From: Lentibacillus juripiscarius JCM 12147
GTDB lineage: Bacteria; Bacillota; Bacilli; Bacillales_D; Amphibacillaceae
Direction of reading: 5' to 3'
Length of the DNA stretch: 11,770 nucleotides
Assembly: GCA_001311805.1 (NCBI GenBank)
Contig: BBCA01000074.1
Location: forward strand, 1-11,770
Below, piece after piece: positions 1-6,973 of the stretch (position 1 is its first letter; each line of letters starts with the position of its first letter). The notes below the pieces were generated by a model. It had not been told where the DNA came from. It was given only the letters and a program-made list of their open reading frames with translations, and did not search any database. Made by a program: the position numbers and the translations under genes.

Positions 1-1
1 G

Positions 2-91
2 ATATTGAATTATGAAATTCACTCATACTGTGTAATTATAATTTTTGGAGATATCTATGAAGGAGATGATTTGGAGAACGAAGGAAAATAA
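2..91 (+). CDS. Possible 3' end of a truncated gene
   Basis: An open frame enters from the left window edge and stops with TAA at 89-91. It reads about 29 residues, hydrophobic in the middle (CVIIIFGD) and acidic at the end (EGDDLENEGK). The stop codon runs directly into a hairpin followed by a T run, as expected for the end of a transcription unit convergent with the minus-strand gene at 108-423. I do not recognise the protein, and 30 codons is too short to be sure the frame is coding. An alternative in another frame is a 21-codon ORF starting at 57. Confidence 0.25.
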   Translation: MLNYEIHSYCVIIIFGDIYEGDDLENEGK

Positions 92-120
92 GGAGCATAA
101 GCACTCCTTAATGATTTTTT
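89..120. terminator. Weak hairpin with T run between convergent genes
   Basis: A perfect 7-bp stem (TAAGGAG at 89-95, CTCCTTA at 104-110) with an 8-nt loop is followed on the + strand by ATGATTTTTT. The stem has few G:C pairs, so it is a weak rho-independent terminator. It also overlaps the stop codon of the minus-strand gene at 108-423, so it may serve both directions. Confidence 0.4.
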
Positions 121-423
121 AATATGCGTCTAAAGTCTTTTATTTCACTCTCGTTCTTAACGGAACGAACTGCTAAAGTATCAATAACCCTTTGTTGGTC
201 TTCTAAAGTTTCTTTTACATCATCAAAACTTTCATCGATATGCTTAGCAACTTCTTCAATATATGGACCAACACGATTAATTGTGCTGTCTTTCAGTTGT
301 TCTTGTCCATCTTTAAGCTCTTTCACATCTTTATCTAAGTTATCAAAGCGTTTTTTCAAAAACATCCATTCTTTGATTGACCTTTTGAAGCTCGCTAAGT
401 ATTTGATTCAAAGTTTCTTCCAT
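108..423 (-). CDS. Small coiled-coil hypothetical protein, frameshifted near its start
   Basis: The product would be about 104 residues of charged, heptad-like sequence (KRFDNLDKDVKELKDGQEQLK and DDVKETLEDQQRVIDTLA), typical of small cytoplasmic coiled-coil proteins common in Bacillaceae; no catalytic motif is visible. The start at 423 (MEETLNQILSELQKVNQRMD) has a good ribosome site (GGAGTGG) 7 nt upstream. This frame is separated from the main frame by one extra base in a run of six T (351-356, + strand); with five, it reads VFEKRFDNLDKD without a break. Using only the uninterrupted frame, the ORF would begin at 365 (MFLKKRFDN) with no ribosome site. I therefore prefer one gene with a single-base error. 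The function is unknown. Confidence 0.6.
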
Positions 424-449
424 TAAAACCACTCCGATTTCTTTTCTAT

Positions 450-455
450 ATTATA
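450..455 (-). promoter_or_regulatory. -10 element for the coiled-coil gene
   Basis: The minus strand carries a perfect TATAAT (ATTATA on +) 27 nt upstream of the preferred start at 423. No good -35 hexamer is visible at 16-18 nt, only TTACTT, so the call rests on the -10 box and its position. Confidence 0.4.
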
Positions 456-530
456 ACACGATTAGGTTAAGAAGTAAGAAATGATTTAATCTTTTTTTCG
501 CAATTTCCCTCGATAAGAAACAGAATTCAA

Positions 531-767
531 TTAATTAGTCCGTGCGCGACGATGTTTTGCAGTCATTGCAATCCCTACGATTACTTCAAGAATAGCAAAT
601 CCTAATACATATAATCCAATTGAAGGAAGTGACAAAATCCCCAAGACAATATGGAATGCTGCGGCAATATATAAGCCTGTCGGTTTCTTTAAGTACACGC
701 TTAAAATTGCATAAATTAATACTGCTACTATAAGTCCCACAGTAATCCAAGAAACCCAAGATGCCAT
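531..767 (-). CDS. Small integral membrane protein, unknown function
   Basis: The product is a 78-residue hydrophobic protein with about three membrane segments: roughly residues 5-24 (VSWITVGLIVAVLIYAILSV), 33-48 (GLYIAAAFHIVLGIL) and 51-70 (PSIGLYVLGFAILEVIVGIA). It ends in a basic tail (KHRRARTN) that is probably cytoplasmic. I chose the ATG at 767 over the TTG at 770 because AGGAGGAG lies 5-8 nt upstream of the ATG. It resembles small conserved Bacillaceae membrane proteins of unknown role, but I cannot assign a family. It sits between two other small minus-strand genes, each apparently with its own leader, so operon membership is unclear. Confidence 0.7.
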   Translation of the reverse strand: MASWVSWITVGLIVAVLIYAILSVYLKKPTGLYIAAAFHIVLGILSLPSIGLYVLGFAILEVIVGIAMTAKHRRARTN

Positions 768-829
768 CAAATCTCCTCCTTATGGCGTATTTTGATTTAA
801 CGCAAAAACAGGCTCTTATATTGGGTTTG

Positions 830-860
830 GGGCGCTAATACTTAATCCGGATTTGCGCCC
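830..860. repeat. Inverted repeat around an AATCCGGATT palindrome
   Basis: GGGCGC at 830-835 pairs with GCGCCC at 855-860, and the intervening loop contains a 10-bp palindrome AATCCGGATT. It lies just past the stop of the small membrane gene at 879 on the minus strand. There is no T tract after it, so it is at best an imperfect terminator, or a hairpin in the leader of the gene at 531-767. Confidence 0.35.
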
Positions 861-878
861 AATTTCTGCATATTTCCT

Positions 879-1089
879 TTAATTGCTTCTTTCATAATCC
901 GTTTTATTACCGTTGTCAAATATAAATAATTCAAAAATAAAGATATTAAAAACAGCAATTACTCCTATGATGATAAAGCTGCTTATTTTAGGTGAGTCAA
1001 AAATAAATATTATAAGTGTGAAAATAATAATAACTACAATCGCTTCCAAATAGCCTTTTTTTCTTTTGGACATTTTTTTTCTTGGACAT
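879..1089 (-). CDS. Small two-helix membrane protein, start uncertain
   Basis: The protein has a short lysine-rich N-terminus and two hydrophobic segments (EAIVVIIIFTLIIFIF and SSFIIIGVIAVFNIFIFELF), then a polar tail NGNKTDYERSN. Two starts are possible. The ATG at 1073 gives 64 residues (MSKRKKGYLE) but has only A-rich sequence upstream. The ATG at 1089 has a proper ribosome site (GGAGTG, 7 nt away) but is out of frame by one base because of an eight-base T run at 1073-1080 (+ strand). With seven, it would read MSKKKMSKRKKGYLE. A sequence error in that run would reconcile both; internal initiation at 1073 is the alternative. The function is unknown. Confidence 0.55.
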
Positions 1090-1107
1090 AATATCACTCC
1101 AAAATGG

Positions 1108-1121
1108 CCATTCCGGAATGG
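1108..1121. promoter_or_regulatory. 14-bp perfect palindrome in a 5' leader
   Basis: CCATTCCGGAATGG is a perfect dyad about 20 nt upstream of the 1089 start and about 45 nt downstream of the probable -10 box at 1166-1171. Its place in the untranslated leader fits an operator or an RNA hairpin close to the ribosome site. No known operator consensus is claimed. Confidence 0.35.
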
Positions 1122-1165
1122 TCGCCCTATTGTTGAGGAGAAAGTCAATTCAAAGAGTTTAGCTT

Positions 1166-1174
1166 ATTATAGCA
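1166..1174 (-). promoter_or_regulatory. Extended -10 promoter for the small membrane gene
   Basis: On the minus strand TGCTATAAT is a full extended -10 (TGnTATAAT). A -35 match at 16-18 nt is poor, which extended -10 promoters tolerate. It would produce a leader of about 70 nt before the 1089 start. Confidence 0.5.
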
Positions 1175-1293
1175 AAAATGATTTTGTAAATGAAGCTTCT
1201 TAAGGCAGTTTAACACAAACACCGAACATCCATAATTCCTTACTATGTTTTCGGGGCTGGTCTCGTACGAATAAACTATGGAACAAGAACATA

Positions 1294-1332
1294 AAAGAGT
1301 CACTTTACTACTTGGCAGTAAAGTGACTCTTT
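1294..1332 (-). terminator. Strong rho-independent terminator of ahpCF
   Basis: A perfect 16-bp stem (AAAGAGTCACTTTACT at 1294-1309, its complement at 1317-1332) with a 7-nt loop lies 22 nt past the ahpF stop. On the minus strand it ends in CTCTTTTATG. The stem is moderately A/T-rich but long and without mismatch. Confidence 0.85.
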
Positions 1333-1354
1333 GTCATGTGACTCATGTCTATTA

Positions 1355-2887
1355 TTAATTTCGGATAAGATAATCGAAAGCATTTAAGGCTGTGTTTGCG
1401 CCGGAGCCCATGGAAATAATGATTTGTTTGTTCGGATCATCGGTGCAGTCGCCTGCAGCAAAGACGCCTGGTACGTTCGTTGCGCCATGTCGATCCACAA
1501 CAATCTCGCCGAATTTATTTCGCTCAACGGAGTCGCCTAGCCAATCCGTATTCGGCAGAAGTCCGATCTGGACAAATACACCTTCCAGTTCAATGTGCTG
1601 TTCTGTTTCAGTCTCACGATCAATGTAAGTAAGGCCGTTTACATTGTCTTCACCGGTAATTTCTGTTGTTTTTGCATTCGTCAAAACAGTTACGTTCGGC
1701 AGACTGTGCAGACGCTCCTGCAGGACAGAATCAGCTTTCAGTTCGGAGGAGAATTCGAGAACAGTTACATGATTTACAATACCAGCGAGGTCAATTGCGG
1801 CTTCAACACCGGAATTTCCTCCGCCAATAACGGATACGTCTTTTCCTTCAAACAGCGGACCATCACAGTGTGGACAGTATGCTACACCTTTATTTCTGAA
1901 CTCATCCTCACCGGGTACACCGATTTTGCGCCAGCGGGCACCTGTTGAAAGGACGACGGATTTACCTTTTAGGGAAGCACCGTTTTCTAGTTCAATTTCA
2001 ACGAAGTCCTGTTTTCTTTCCAGTCCTGTGGCACGCTGCAAGTTCATGACGTCAATGTCATAATCTTTCACGTGCTCCTCAAGGTTTGCTGCGAATTTAG
2101 GGCCTTCGGTGCGCTTAACACTGATAAAGTTTTCAATGCCTGCTGTGTCGTTGACTTGTCCGCCGAAGCGTTCAGCGACAATGCCAGTACGAATGCCTTT
2201 ACGTGCTGCATAGATGGCGGCACTTGCACTCGCCGGTCCACCACCGACAACAAGTACATCATATGGATCTTTGTTTTCAAATTCAGAAGCGTCCGGAGCA
2301 CTGCCTAACTTAGCCAGTATTTCTTCCAGTGACATACGGCCGCCTCCGAATGATTCGCCATTCAGGAACACGGTTGGTACTGCCATGATGTTGTTGCTTT
2401 CTGCTTCCTCTTTAAATGTGGCACCATCAATCATGGTGTGCGTAATGTTAGGGTTAAGAACGCTCAATACGTTCAGTGCTTGCACAACAACTGGGCAGTT
2501 TTGACAGCTCAGGCTAACATAGGTGACAAAGTGATGCTTTCCTTCCAAATTCTTGGCCTGATCGATGAGTTTCTGGTCTTCTTTTGGAGCTCTGCCGCTA
2601 ACCTGCAGGAGTGCCAGTACCAGAGATGTGAATTCGTGTCCAAGAGGAATGCCGGCAAACGTTATCCCGGTATCTTCCCCGACACGATTCACACTGAAAC
2701 TCGGTGTTCTTTCAAGCTCAGTGGTCTCCACTTTAATACGGGATGACATGGTGGCCAGTTCATCCACTAACTCCATCATATCGCGGGAGGTGTCATCCGA
2801 TCCCGCACTTACTTTAAGCAGCACATCGCCTTCCATTAATTCAAGGTATTGAGCTAATTGTGCTTTTAAATCTGTGTCTAGTATCAT
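1355..2887 (-). CDS. ahpF: Alkyl hydroperoxide reductase subunit F (NADH:peroxiredoxin reductase)
   Basis: This cytoplasmic flavoprotein passes electrons from NADH through FAD and two disulfide centres to AhpC, the peroxide-reducing partner. The 510-residue length is normal for AhpF. Residues 1-200 are the two-fold thioredoxin-like N-terminal domain with the redox pair CQNC (128-131); the family usually has CHNC, so Q replaces H. Residues 207-510 form the thioredoxin-reductase-like part: FAD site GGGPAS (215-220), redox CPHC (338-341), NAD site GGGNSG (355-360) and the late FAD motif AAGDCTD. It starts 15 nt after ahpC and shares its promoter. AAGGGG lies before the ATG. The frame is intact, in contrast with many genes in this window. 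Confidence 0.97.
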   Translation of the reverse strand: MILDTDLKAQLAQYLELMEGDVLLKVSAGSDDTSRDMMELVDELATMSSRIKVETTELERTPSFSVNRVGEDTGITFAGIPLGHEFTSLVLALLQVSGRAPKEDQKLIDQAKNLEGKHHFVTYVSLSCQNCPVVVQALNVLSVLNPNITHTMIDGATFKEEAESNNIMAVPTVFLNGESFGGGRMSLEEILAKLGSAPDASEFENKDPYDVLVVGGGPASASAAIYAARKGIRTGIVAERFGGQVNDTAGIENFISVKRTEGPKFAANLEEHVKDYDIDVMNLQRATGLERKQDFVEIELENGASLKGKSVVLSTGARWRKIGVPGEDEFRNKGVAYCPHCDGPLFEGKDVSVIGGGNSGVEAAIDLAGIVNHVTVLEFSSELKADSVLQERLHSLPNVTVLTNAKTTEITGEDNVNGLTYIDRETETEQHIELEGVFVQIGLLPNTDWLGDSVERNKFGEIVVDRHGATNVPGVFAAGDCTDDPNKQIIISMGSGANTALNAFDYLIRN

Positions 2888-2902
2888 GATTGGATCTACC
2901 CC

Positions 2903-3472
2903 TTAAATTTTACCTACAAGATCAAGGCTTGGTTTGAGTGTTTCGGAACCTTCTTCCCATTTTGCCGGGCAAACTTCACCTGGGTTGTTGCGAACGTATT
3001 GTGCTGCTTTTACCTTGCCGACGAGTGTGCTTGCATCACGGCCGATACCATCCGCATTGATTTCAGCTGCTTGTACAACACCGTCCGGATCAATAATGAA
3101 CGTACCGCGCTGTGCAAAACCAACTTCTTCATCCAGCACATCGAAGTTGCGGGAGATGGTTTGTGAAGGGTCGCCGATCATCGTATATTCAATTTTGTTG
3201 ATAGCTTCTGAGTGATCGTGCCATGCTTTATGGACGAAATGAGAATCTGTTGAAACGGAATACACTTCAACCCCGAGTTCTTGCAAAGTTGCATATTGTT
3301 TCTGAAGATCCTCAAGCTCTGTAGGACAAACGAAAGAAAAGTCTGCTGGATAAAAGCAAACAATGCTCCATTTTCCTTTCAGGTTCTCATCGGTAACATC
3401 GATAAACTCTCCGTTACCTGGATTGTAAGCTGATGCTTGGAATGGTTGGATTTCTTTTCCTATTAAAGACAT
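2903..3472 (-). CDS. ahpC: Alkyl hydroperoxide reductase subunit C (2-Cys peroxiredoxin)
   Basis: This typical 2-Cys peroxiredoxin reduces hydrogen peroxide, organic hydroperoxides and peroxynitrite in the cytoplasm and is recycled by AhpF. At 189 residues it has the usual AhpC length. The peroxidatic cysteine is C49 in DFSFVCPTE and the resolving cysteine is C168 in GEVCPAKW near the C-terminus; residues 114-128 carry [15 protein letters not shown], matching the family. The ATG at 3472 is preceded by AGGAGGAG at good distance. A perfect PerR box and a sigma-A promoter lie upstream, so transcription is most likely induced by peroxide. It is the first gene of a two-gene operon with ahpF. Confidence 0.98.
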   Translation of the reverse strand: MSLIGKEIQPFQASAYNPGNGEFIDVTDENLKGKWSIVCFYPADFSFVCPTELEDLQKQYATLQELGVEVYSVSTDSHFVHKAWHDHSEAINKIEYTMIGDPSQTISRNFDVLDEEVGFAQRGTFIIDPDGVVQAAEINADGIGRDASTLVGKVKAAQYVRNNPGEVCPAKWEEGSETLKPSLDLVGKI

Positions 3473-3540
3473 AGTAAATCTCCTCCTAATATGTTTTAGA
3501 TGTATAAATGGTTTTTAAGACCTCAAGTTTCACTGCTGAA

Positions 3541-3555
3541 TTATAATTATTATAA
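3541..3555. promoter_or_regulatory. PerR box upstream of ahpC
   Basis: TTATAATTATTATAA at 3541-3555 matches the published Bacillus PerR consensus TTATAATnATTATAA at every position. It lies about 69 nt upstream of the ahpC start and just downstream of the predicted -10 box, where a bound repressor would block transcription. Established knowledge: PerR is a Fe/Mn-dependent Fur-family repressor that is released on oxidation by peroxide and controls ahpCF in Bacillus. Confidence 0.9.
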
Positions 3556-3566
3556 TTCAATACTAA

Positions 3567-3594
3567 TTATTACATGAAAGATAATTGCAGTCAA
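3567..3594 (-). promoter_or_regulatory. Sigma-A promoter of ahpCF
   Basis: On the minus strand TTGACT (3594-3589) and TAATAA (3572-3567) are separated by 16 nt. The start point would fall near 3560, directly beside the PerR box, leaving a leader of about 85-90 nt before ahpC. Confidence 0.65.
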
Positions 3595-3599
3595 CTATA

Positions 3600-4040
3600 A
3601 CACTTGTAACATTGCCGGATACGGATACTCCGAATAAAGCTGGTGGCATGGTTACTGCCTCTTTAATCCCAGAATATCGTATCCGCTCAAGGTTTTCCAC
3701 TAATTGACCTCTTGTTGTTGAAACTTTCGCAATGAGGGGTTGCCGTGTCTTTAGTGTTTCCCCAAGGAACTTCTCCAATTCGAATGAATCTCTCTGGGAA
3801 CGGGGAGGAAAACGTGCGAGAACGGGGCGGGGTGCGGTGGAAAAAGAATATCCAATTTTGTTACGTAGAGCCTTTGTCATCATCCGGTCACTAATCGGGT
3901 GATGGACGATTTAATGCGGAGAAAGCTCTTTCTCAACAGATAGCGTACGTTAAATTGTGTGCTGCCTTTGGTGGTATTTGTGGGTTATTGTTTTATCAAT
4001 GAGTAATGCACCACAATCATTTATGTGATTCACCCTATTA
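3600..4040. other. Intergenic stretch without a convincing gene
   Basis: Between the ahpC promoter and the CAP-protein promoter I see no recognisable gene. A 106-codon open frame on the minus strand (3563-3883) has no good ribosome site, and its 3' end runs through the ahpC -35 region, so I do not call it. The stretch contains a GC-rich purine patch around 3795-3840 with repeated GAACGGGG, an imperfect hairpin CATCATCCG/CGGGTGATG (3878-3904) and a short hairpin GAGAAA/TTTCTC (3919-3934). None has a T tract. It could be decayed coding sequence, but no family can be named. Confidence 0.4.
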
Positions 4041-4049
4041 CGTTTGGTG

Positions 4050-4055
4050 TATAAT
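4050..4055 (+). promoter_or_regulatory. -10 element for the CAP-domain gene
   Basis: A perfect TATAAT follows GGTG about 115 nt upstream of the ATG at 4172. The best -35 candidate, GATTCA 17 nt upstream, is weak. Directly before the ribosome site there is a 10-bp palindrome ACTCGCGAGT (4146-4155). Confidence 0.45.
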
Positions 4056-4171
4056 AGAATAAAGAAAGAGCGCAAAAGACTCTTGGGTAAGTGGAAGGAC
4101 TTCTTTTGGACATTATGATTTAAATTGATACGGAATAGGGCAGAGACTCGCGAGTGGAGGAGTGCACATCA

Positions 4172-4807
4172 ATGAAACGGCTGTTTATATTGGTTGCTGT
4201 TTTATTTATGATATCGGTTCGGACACCAGCTACGGTGCAAGAAACATGGAATTCGGATCTAATGGAAACGGCATCTATAGAAAATTGGACGGCAGCGATA
4301 CAGGAATGGTTCGCTGATAAGGATATAACGATCAACGAATATAAGGAGGACCTCACTCAATTTTTTCAATTAGAAGAACAGAGGGAGGCTCCGGATATGG
4401 ATACCGCGGAGCCATCCGCCTATGAAAAAGAAGTCGTGGAACTTGTGAATGAAGAACGGACAAAGAAGGGTCTGGAGCCATTGGAGATGCATCATGGATT
4501 AAGTGATCTTGCCCGGAAGAAATCTCAGGATATGGCGGATAACAATTATTTCAGCCACACATCACCAACGTATGGTTCCCCGTTTGAGATGATGGAGCAG
4601 TTCGATTTCACCTTCCAACTGGCCGGTGAAAACATTGCAGCAGGTCAGCGCAGCCCGGAGCAGGTGGTAGAAGGCTGGATGAACAGCAAGGGACATCGTG
4701 AAAACATCCTGAAGGAAGGGTTCACGCATATCGGTGTCGGGTATGTAGAAGATGCCGGGCTGCCGTATGGAACCTACTGGACCCAATTGTTCATGACACC
4801 AAGATAG
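4172..4807 (+). CDS. Secreted CAP (SCP/PR-1) domain protein, YkwD-like
   Basis: The 211-residue protein starts with a signal-peptide-like segment (MKRLFILVAVLFMISV). A variable linker (about 22-80) precedes a C-terminal CAP domain from about 84 to 208. The CAP signatures are visible: VVELVNEERTKKGL (88-101), FSHTSP with H129, GENIA with E153, GWMNSKGHRENIL with H175, HIGVGY and YWTQLF. The H/E set corresponds to the conserved CAP cavity. The ATG at 4172 is preferred over the in-frame GTG at 4154 because GGAGGAG overlaps that GTG and sits 10 nt before the ATG. Bacillus relatives are spore or cell-envelope proteins (YkwD, YlbC); the biochemical role is unresolved. The frame is intact and the gene appears monocistronic. 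Confidence 0.88.
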   Translation: MKRLFILVAVLFMISVRTPATVQETWNSDLMETASIENWTAAIQEWFADKDITINEYKEDLTQFFQLEEQREAPDMDTAEPSAYEKEVVELVNEERTKKGLEPLEMHHGLSDLARKKSQDMADNNYFSHTSPTYGSPFEMMEQFDFTFQLAGENIAAGQRSPEQVVEGWMNSKGHRENILKEGFTHIGVGYVEDAGLPYGTYWTQLFMTPR

Positions 4808-4901
4808 AGGGATGCGGAGCACCGGATTGATGTCGGAGGAGCATCGGAATTTCCGCAGTTTACCGTGACCGTCACCAGATGAATGTTAAGTTTTTGTAAA
4901 A

Positions 4902-4929
4902 TTGATCGTCATCTCCGCGGAATTATGAT
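4902..4929 (+). promoter_or_regulatory. Candidate sigma-A promoter of chrA
   Basis: TTGATC (4902-4907) and TATGAT (4924-4929) are separated by 16 nt, and the chrA start lies about 35 nt further on. Both boxes differ from consensus by only one or two bases. Confidence 0.5.
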
Positions 4930-4964
4930 AGTTTGGACCTGGAAAAGCAGGGGGAGGAGATGAG

Positions 4965-6139
4965 ATGCAGAAAAACATTCATTGGTTGAGATATTGGGGG
5001 CGTCACTTAAGCTGGGGCTGACTTCTTTCGGTGGTCCGGTTGCCCATCTTGGTTATTTTAAAGACGAATACATAGACAAACGGAAATGGCTCGATGACAA
5101 AACATATGCGGACATTATTGCGTTGTGCCAGTTTCTCCCGGGGCCGGCCAGCAGTCAGGTCGGGATTGCCATCGGGATGCTGCGCGGTGGTTTGCTGGGT
5201 GGCCTTGTATCGTGGTTCGGGTTTACTGTCCCATCGGTTATCGTACTTGTGCTGTTTGCGCTTTTCTACCAAACTTTTTCATTGGGGGATGCGGCTTGGA
5301 TTGCCAGTCTGAAAATTGTCGCTGTGGCTGTCGTCGCCCATGCCGTCATCGGACTTGGCAAAAAGCTGACTCCAGACAAACCACGGATAGCTGTAGCGTT
5401 GGCTGCGGCAGTTATCATGCTGCTTTTTCGTCGGCGCTGGTGCAGATTAATATTATTATCGCAGCAGCCACATTGGGCTTTTTATGTTTTCCGGGCAGGC
5501 TGCATCCAAGGTCCAGCGATTTCCGGTTACGATCAGCAAGAAGCAGGGCATTTTGTCGCTGGGACTGCTGGCAGGACTGTTAATCGGATTACCGCTCCTG
5601 TCTCAGGCCGTTTCCAATGTATTTATCACGATAGGTGATATCTTTTTCCGTGTCGGCACCCTTGTCTTTGGCGGCGGGCATGTCGTCTTGCCGCTACTGG
5701 AGCAGGAAGTGGTGCCGAATGGAATGCTCACCGGCAGTGAATTTCTTGCCGGCTACGGAATGGCACAAGCAGTTCCCGGGCCGCTGTTTACGTTTTCCAG
5801 TTATTTGGGGACGATGATCAGCGGGATTACTGGGGCGGTGGTTGCGACTGTTGCCATCTTTCTGCCGTCCTTTCTGCTTCTTGTCGGTGCACTGCCGTTT
5901 TGTCCGAACTGCGCCAGCGTGCCGGATTTCAAGGTGTTTTGACAGGGGTGAACGCGAGTGTGGTCGGCATTTTGCTGGCGGCATGGTATGACCCTGTCTT
6001 TACAAGCTCTGTCACAGGCGGCGCAGATTTCGCATTGGCCGCTGTTCTGTTCGGACTTCTTCATTTCTGGAAAACACCAGCATGGCTCGTTGTGATCATT
6101 GGTGTTATCCTTGGGACTGGCATGGGTTTGATTTTCTAA
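4965..6139 (+). CDS. chrA: Chromate transporter ChrA, long two-domain form, four frame breaks
   Basis: This is a CHR-family membrane protein that exports chromate. The N-terminal half carries SFGGPVAHLGYF and QFLPGPASSQVGIAIG; the C-terminal half repeats the design with FGGGHVVLPLLEQEVV and GMAQAVPGPLFTFSSYLG, so both domains of a long-chain ChrA are present. The ATG at 4965 follows GGGGGAGGAG. As written, the frame breaks four times, each equal to one missing base: near 4983-4986 (TGG|TTG), in T5 at 5424-5428, in T5 at 5479-5483 and near 5898-5903. Restoring four bases gives about 392 residues, the normal length for the long form. Either the sequence has errors or this is a very young pseudogene; the protein sequence itself is not decayed. 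The transported substrate is family knowledge, not proven here. Confidence 0.88.
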
Positions 6140-6199
6140 CGGTGTAGGTAGCGGACTCATCGGGTACATAGGTAACAGAAAAAATACGGAGGTGGAATG

Positions 6200-6637
6200 A
6201 TGGCACAGCATCAATTTCATTTAAAGGCAGACTGGCCGGGCGGCAGGAACAGTACCGGCTCGATTGACGCGGGGAATCTCAAGACAAAAATATCAATCCC
6301 GCCTGAAATGGACGGGCCAGGCGTGGGCACCAACCCGGACGAAATGCTTCTCGGCGCGGCGGCAACGTGCTATGTCATCACGCTCGCAGCGATGATCGAA
6401 CGGGCAGAACTCCCGCTTAAGGAAATGGCACTCAACTCAGAAGGGATCGTTGATGTGACCGATGGCGTGATCACGTATAAAAATCATCCATAAACCGTAC
6501 GTCGCACTGCAGGAGCACGCGAATGAAAAAACTATCAGCTGCTGCAAAAACTTACTGAAAAAGCAGAAGCAAGCTGCATGATCTCCCGCGCCCTCAAAGG
6601 AAACGTCGAAATTGAAGTACAAGCGGATATTCAATAA
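6200..6637 (+). CDS. OsmC/Ohr-type peroxiredoxin (SACOL1771-like), two frame breaks
   Basis: This family comprises small cytoplasmic thiol peroxidases acting on organic hydroperoxides. Residues HQFHLKADWPGGRN, SIPPEMDGPGVGTNPDEML and LGAAATCYVITLA match the SACOL1771-type OsmC subgroup; the cysteine in AATCY is the first of the two redox cysteines. As written the frame ends at a TAA at 6491-6493 after KNHP. In the other frames the sequence continues as IIHKPYVALQEHANEK, then YQLLQKLTEKAEASCMISRA, with the second cysteine in ASCM, ending at the TAA at 6635-6637. The breaks lie in A runs at 6479-6483 and 6526-6531. The corrected length is about 145 residues, normal for OsmC. The ATG at 6200 has GGAGGTG 5-8 nt upstream. 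It starts 60 nt after chrA and may be co-transcribed. Confidence 0.87.
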
Positions 6638-6641
6638 ACCT

Positions 6642-6665
6642 GGGGGTCCGCCTACCTGGGGCCCC
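6642..6665 (+). terminator. Probable terminator after osmC
   Basis: GGGGGTCC (6642-6649) pairs with GGGGCCCC (6658-6665) with one mismatch and one G:U pair, 5 nt past the restored osmC stop. It is followed by TAGTTTCCATTTTT, a broken T-rich tail. The position fits the end of the chrA/osmC unit. Confidence 0.5.
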
Positions 6666-6753
6666 TAGTTTCCATTTTTAATCACCCCCTATAATAGAAG
6701 GCGAACACGATTGAGCTGCGTTAAACTGCACCCACGGCTCCTTTTCAGATACC

Positions 6754-6873
6754 AATTCCGATAAATCATAAACAAACTCCTTGCACAATGTCCCGCAGAC
6801 CAAAAATATCCTCTCTTGACATATTTTTAATCGCCCCTGTATAGTAATAAAACATACTATATTTATCGGAATT
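6754..6873. repeat. 12-bp inverted copies flanking the tcyP promoter
   Basis: AATTCCGATAAA at 6754-6765 and its exact reverse complement TTTATCGGAATT at 6862-6873 flank the predicted promoter. The right copy lies inside a wider dyad, ACTATAT (6856-6862) and ATATAGT (6874-6880), covering the expected start of transcription. In Bacillus, cystine uptake genes are repressed by CymR, whose sites contain a GGAATTA half-site as I recall it. Assignment to CymR is an inference; the symmetry is seen directly. Confidence 0.5.
6816..6845 (+). promoter_or_regulatory. Sigma-A promoter of tcyP
   Basis: A perfect -35 TTGACA (6816-6821) and -10 TATAGT (6840-6845) are separated by 18 nt. The start point would be near 6852, giving a leader of about 120 nt that contains the ACTATAT/ATATAGT dyad and a hairpin. 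Confidence 0.7.
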
Positions 6874-6911
6874 ATATAGTTAAGTTTTCTGGTAAATAGC
6901 ATAAAGAAAAC

Positions 6912-6952
6912 GCTTGTTATGGGTGAGGCTTTTAGCCGCCCATAAAATAAGC
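6912..6952 (+). promoter_or_regulatory. Stem-loop in the tcyP leader
   Basis: The leader folds as GCTT (6912-6915) with AAGC (6949-6952), TTATGGG (6917-6923) with CCCATAA (6939-6945), and GGC/GCC around a TTTTA loop, with small internal bulges. It ends 12 nt before the AAAGGGGG ribosome site. There is no following T tract, so it is not a terminator. It could influence translation or mRNA stability. It matches no riboswitch class I can name. Confidence 0.4.
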
Positions 6953-6973
6953 ACGACAACAAAGGGGGAAGCG

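Noticed and set aside
3563..3883. 106-codon minus-strand open frame behind ahpC
   Set aside because: It lacks a good ribosome site, its 3' end passes through the ahpC promoter and stops beside the -10 box, and the peptide resembles no family I know.
4146..4155. ACTCGCGAGT palindrome before the CAP gene
   Set aside because: A 10-bp palindrome is short enough to occur by chance, and there is no matching copy elsewhere in the window.
4154..4171. GTG start extending the CAP-domain protein by six residues
   Set aside because: The GTG overlaps the ribosome binding site of the ATG at 4172, and the extra residues would spoil the signal peptide start.
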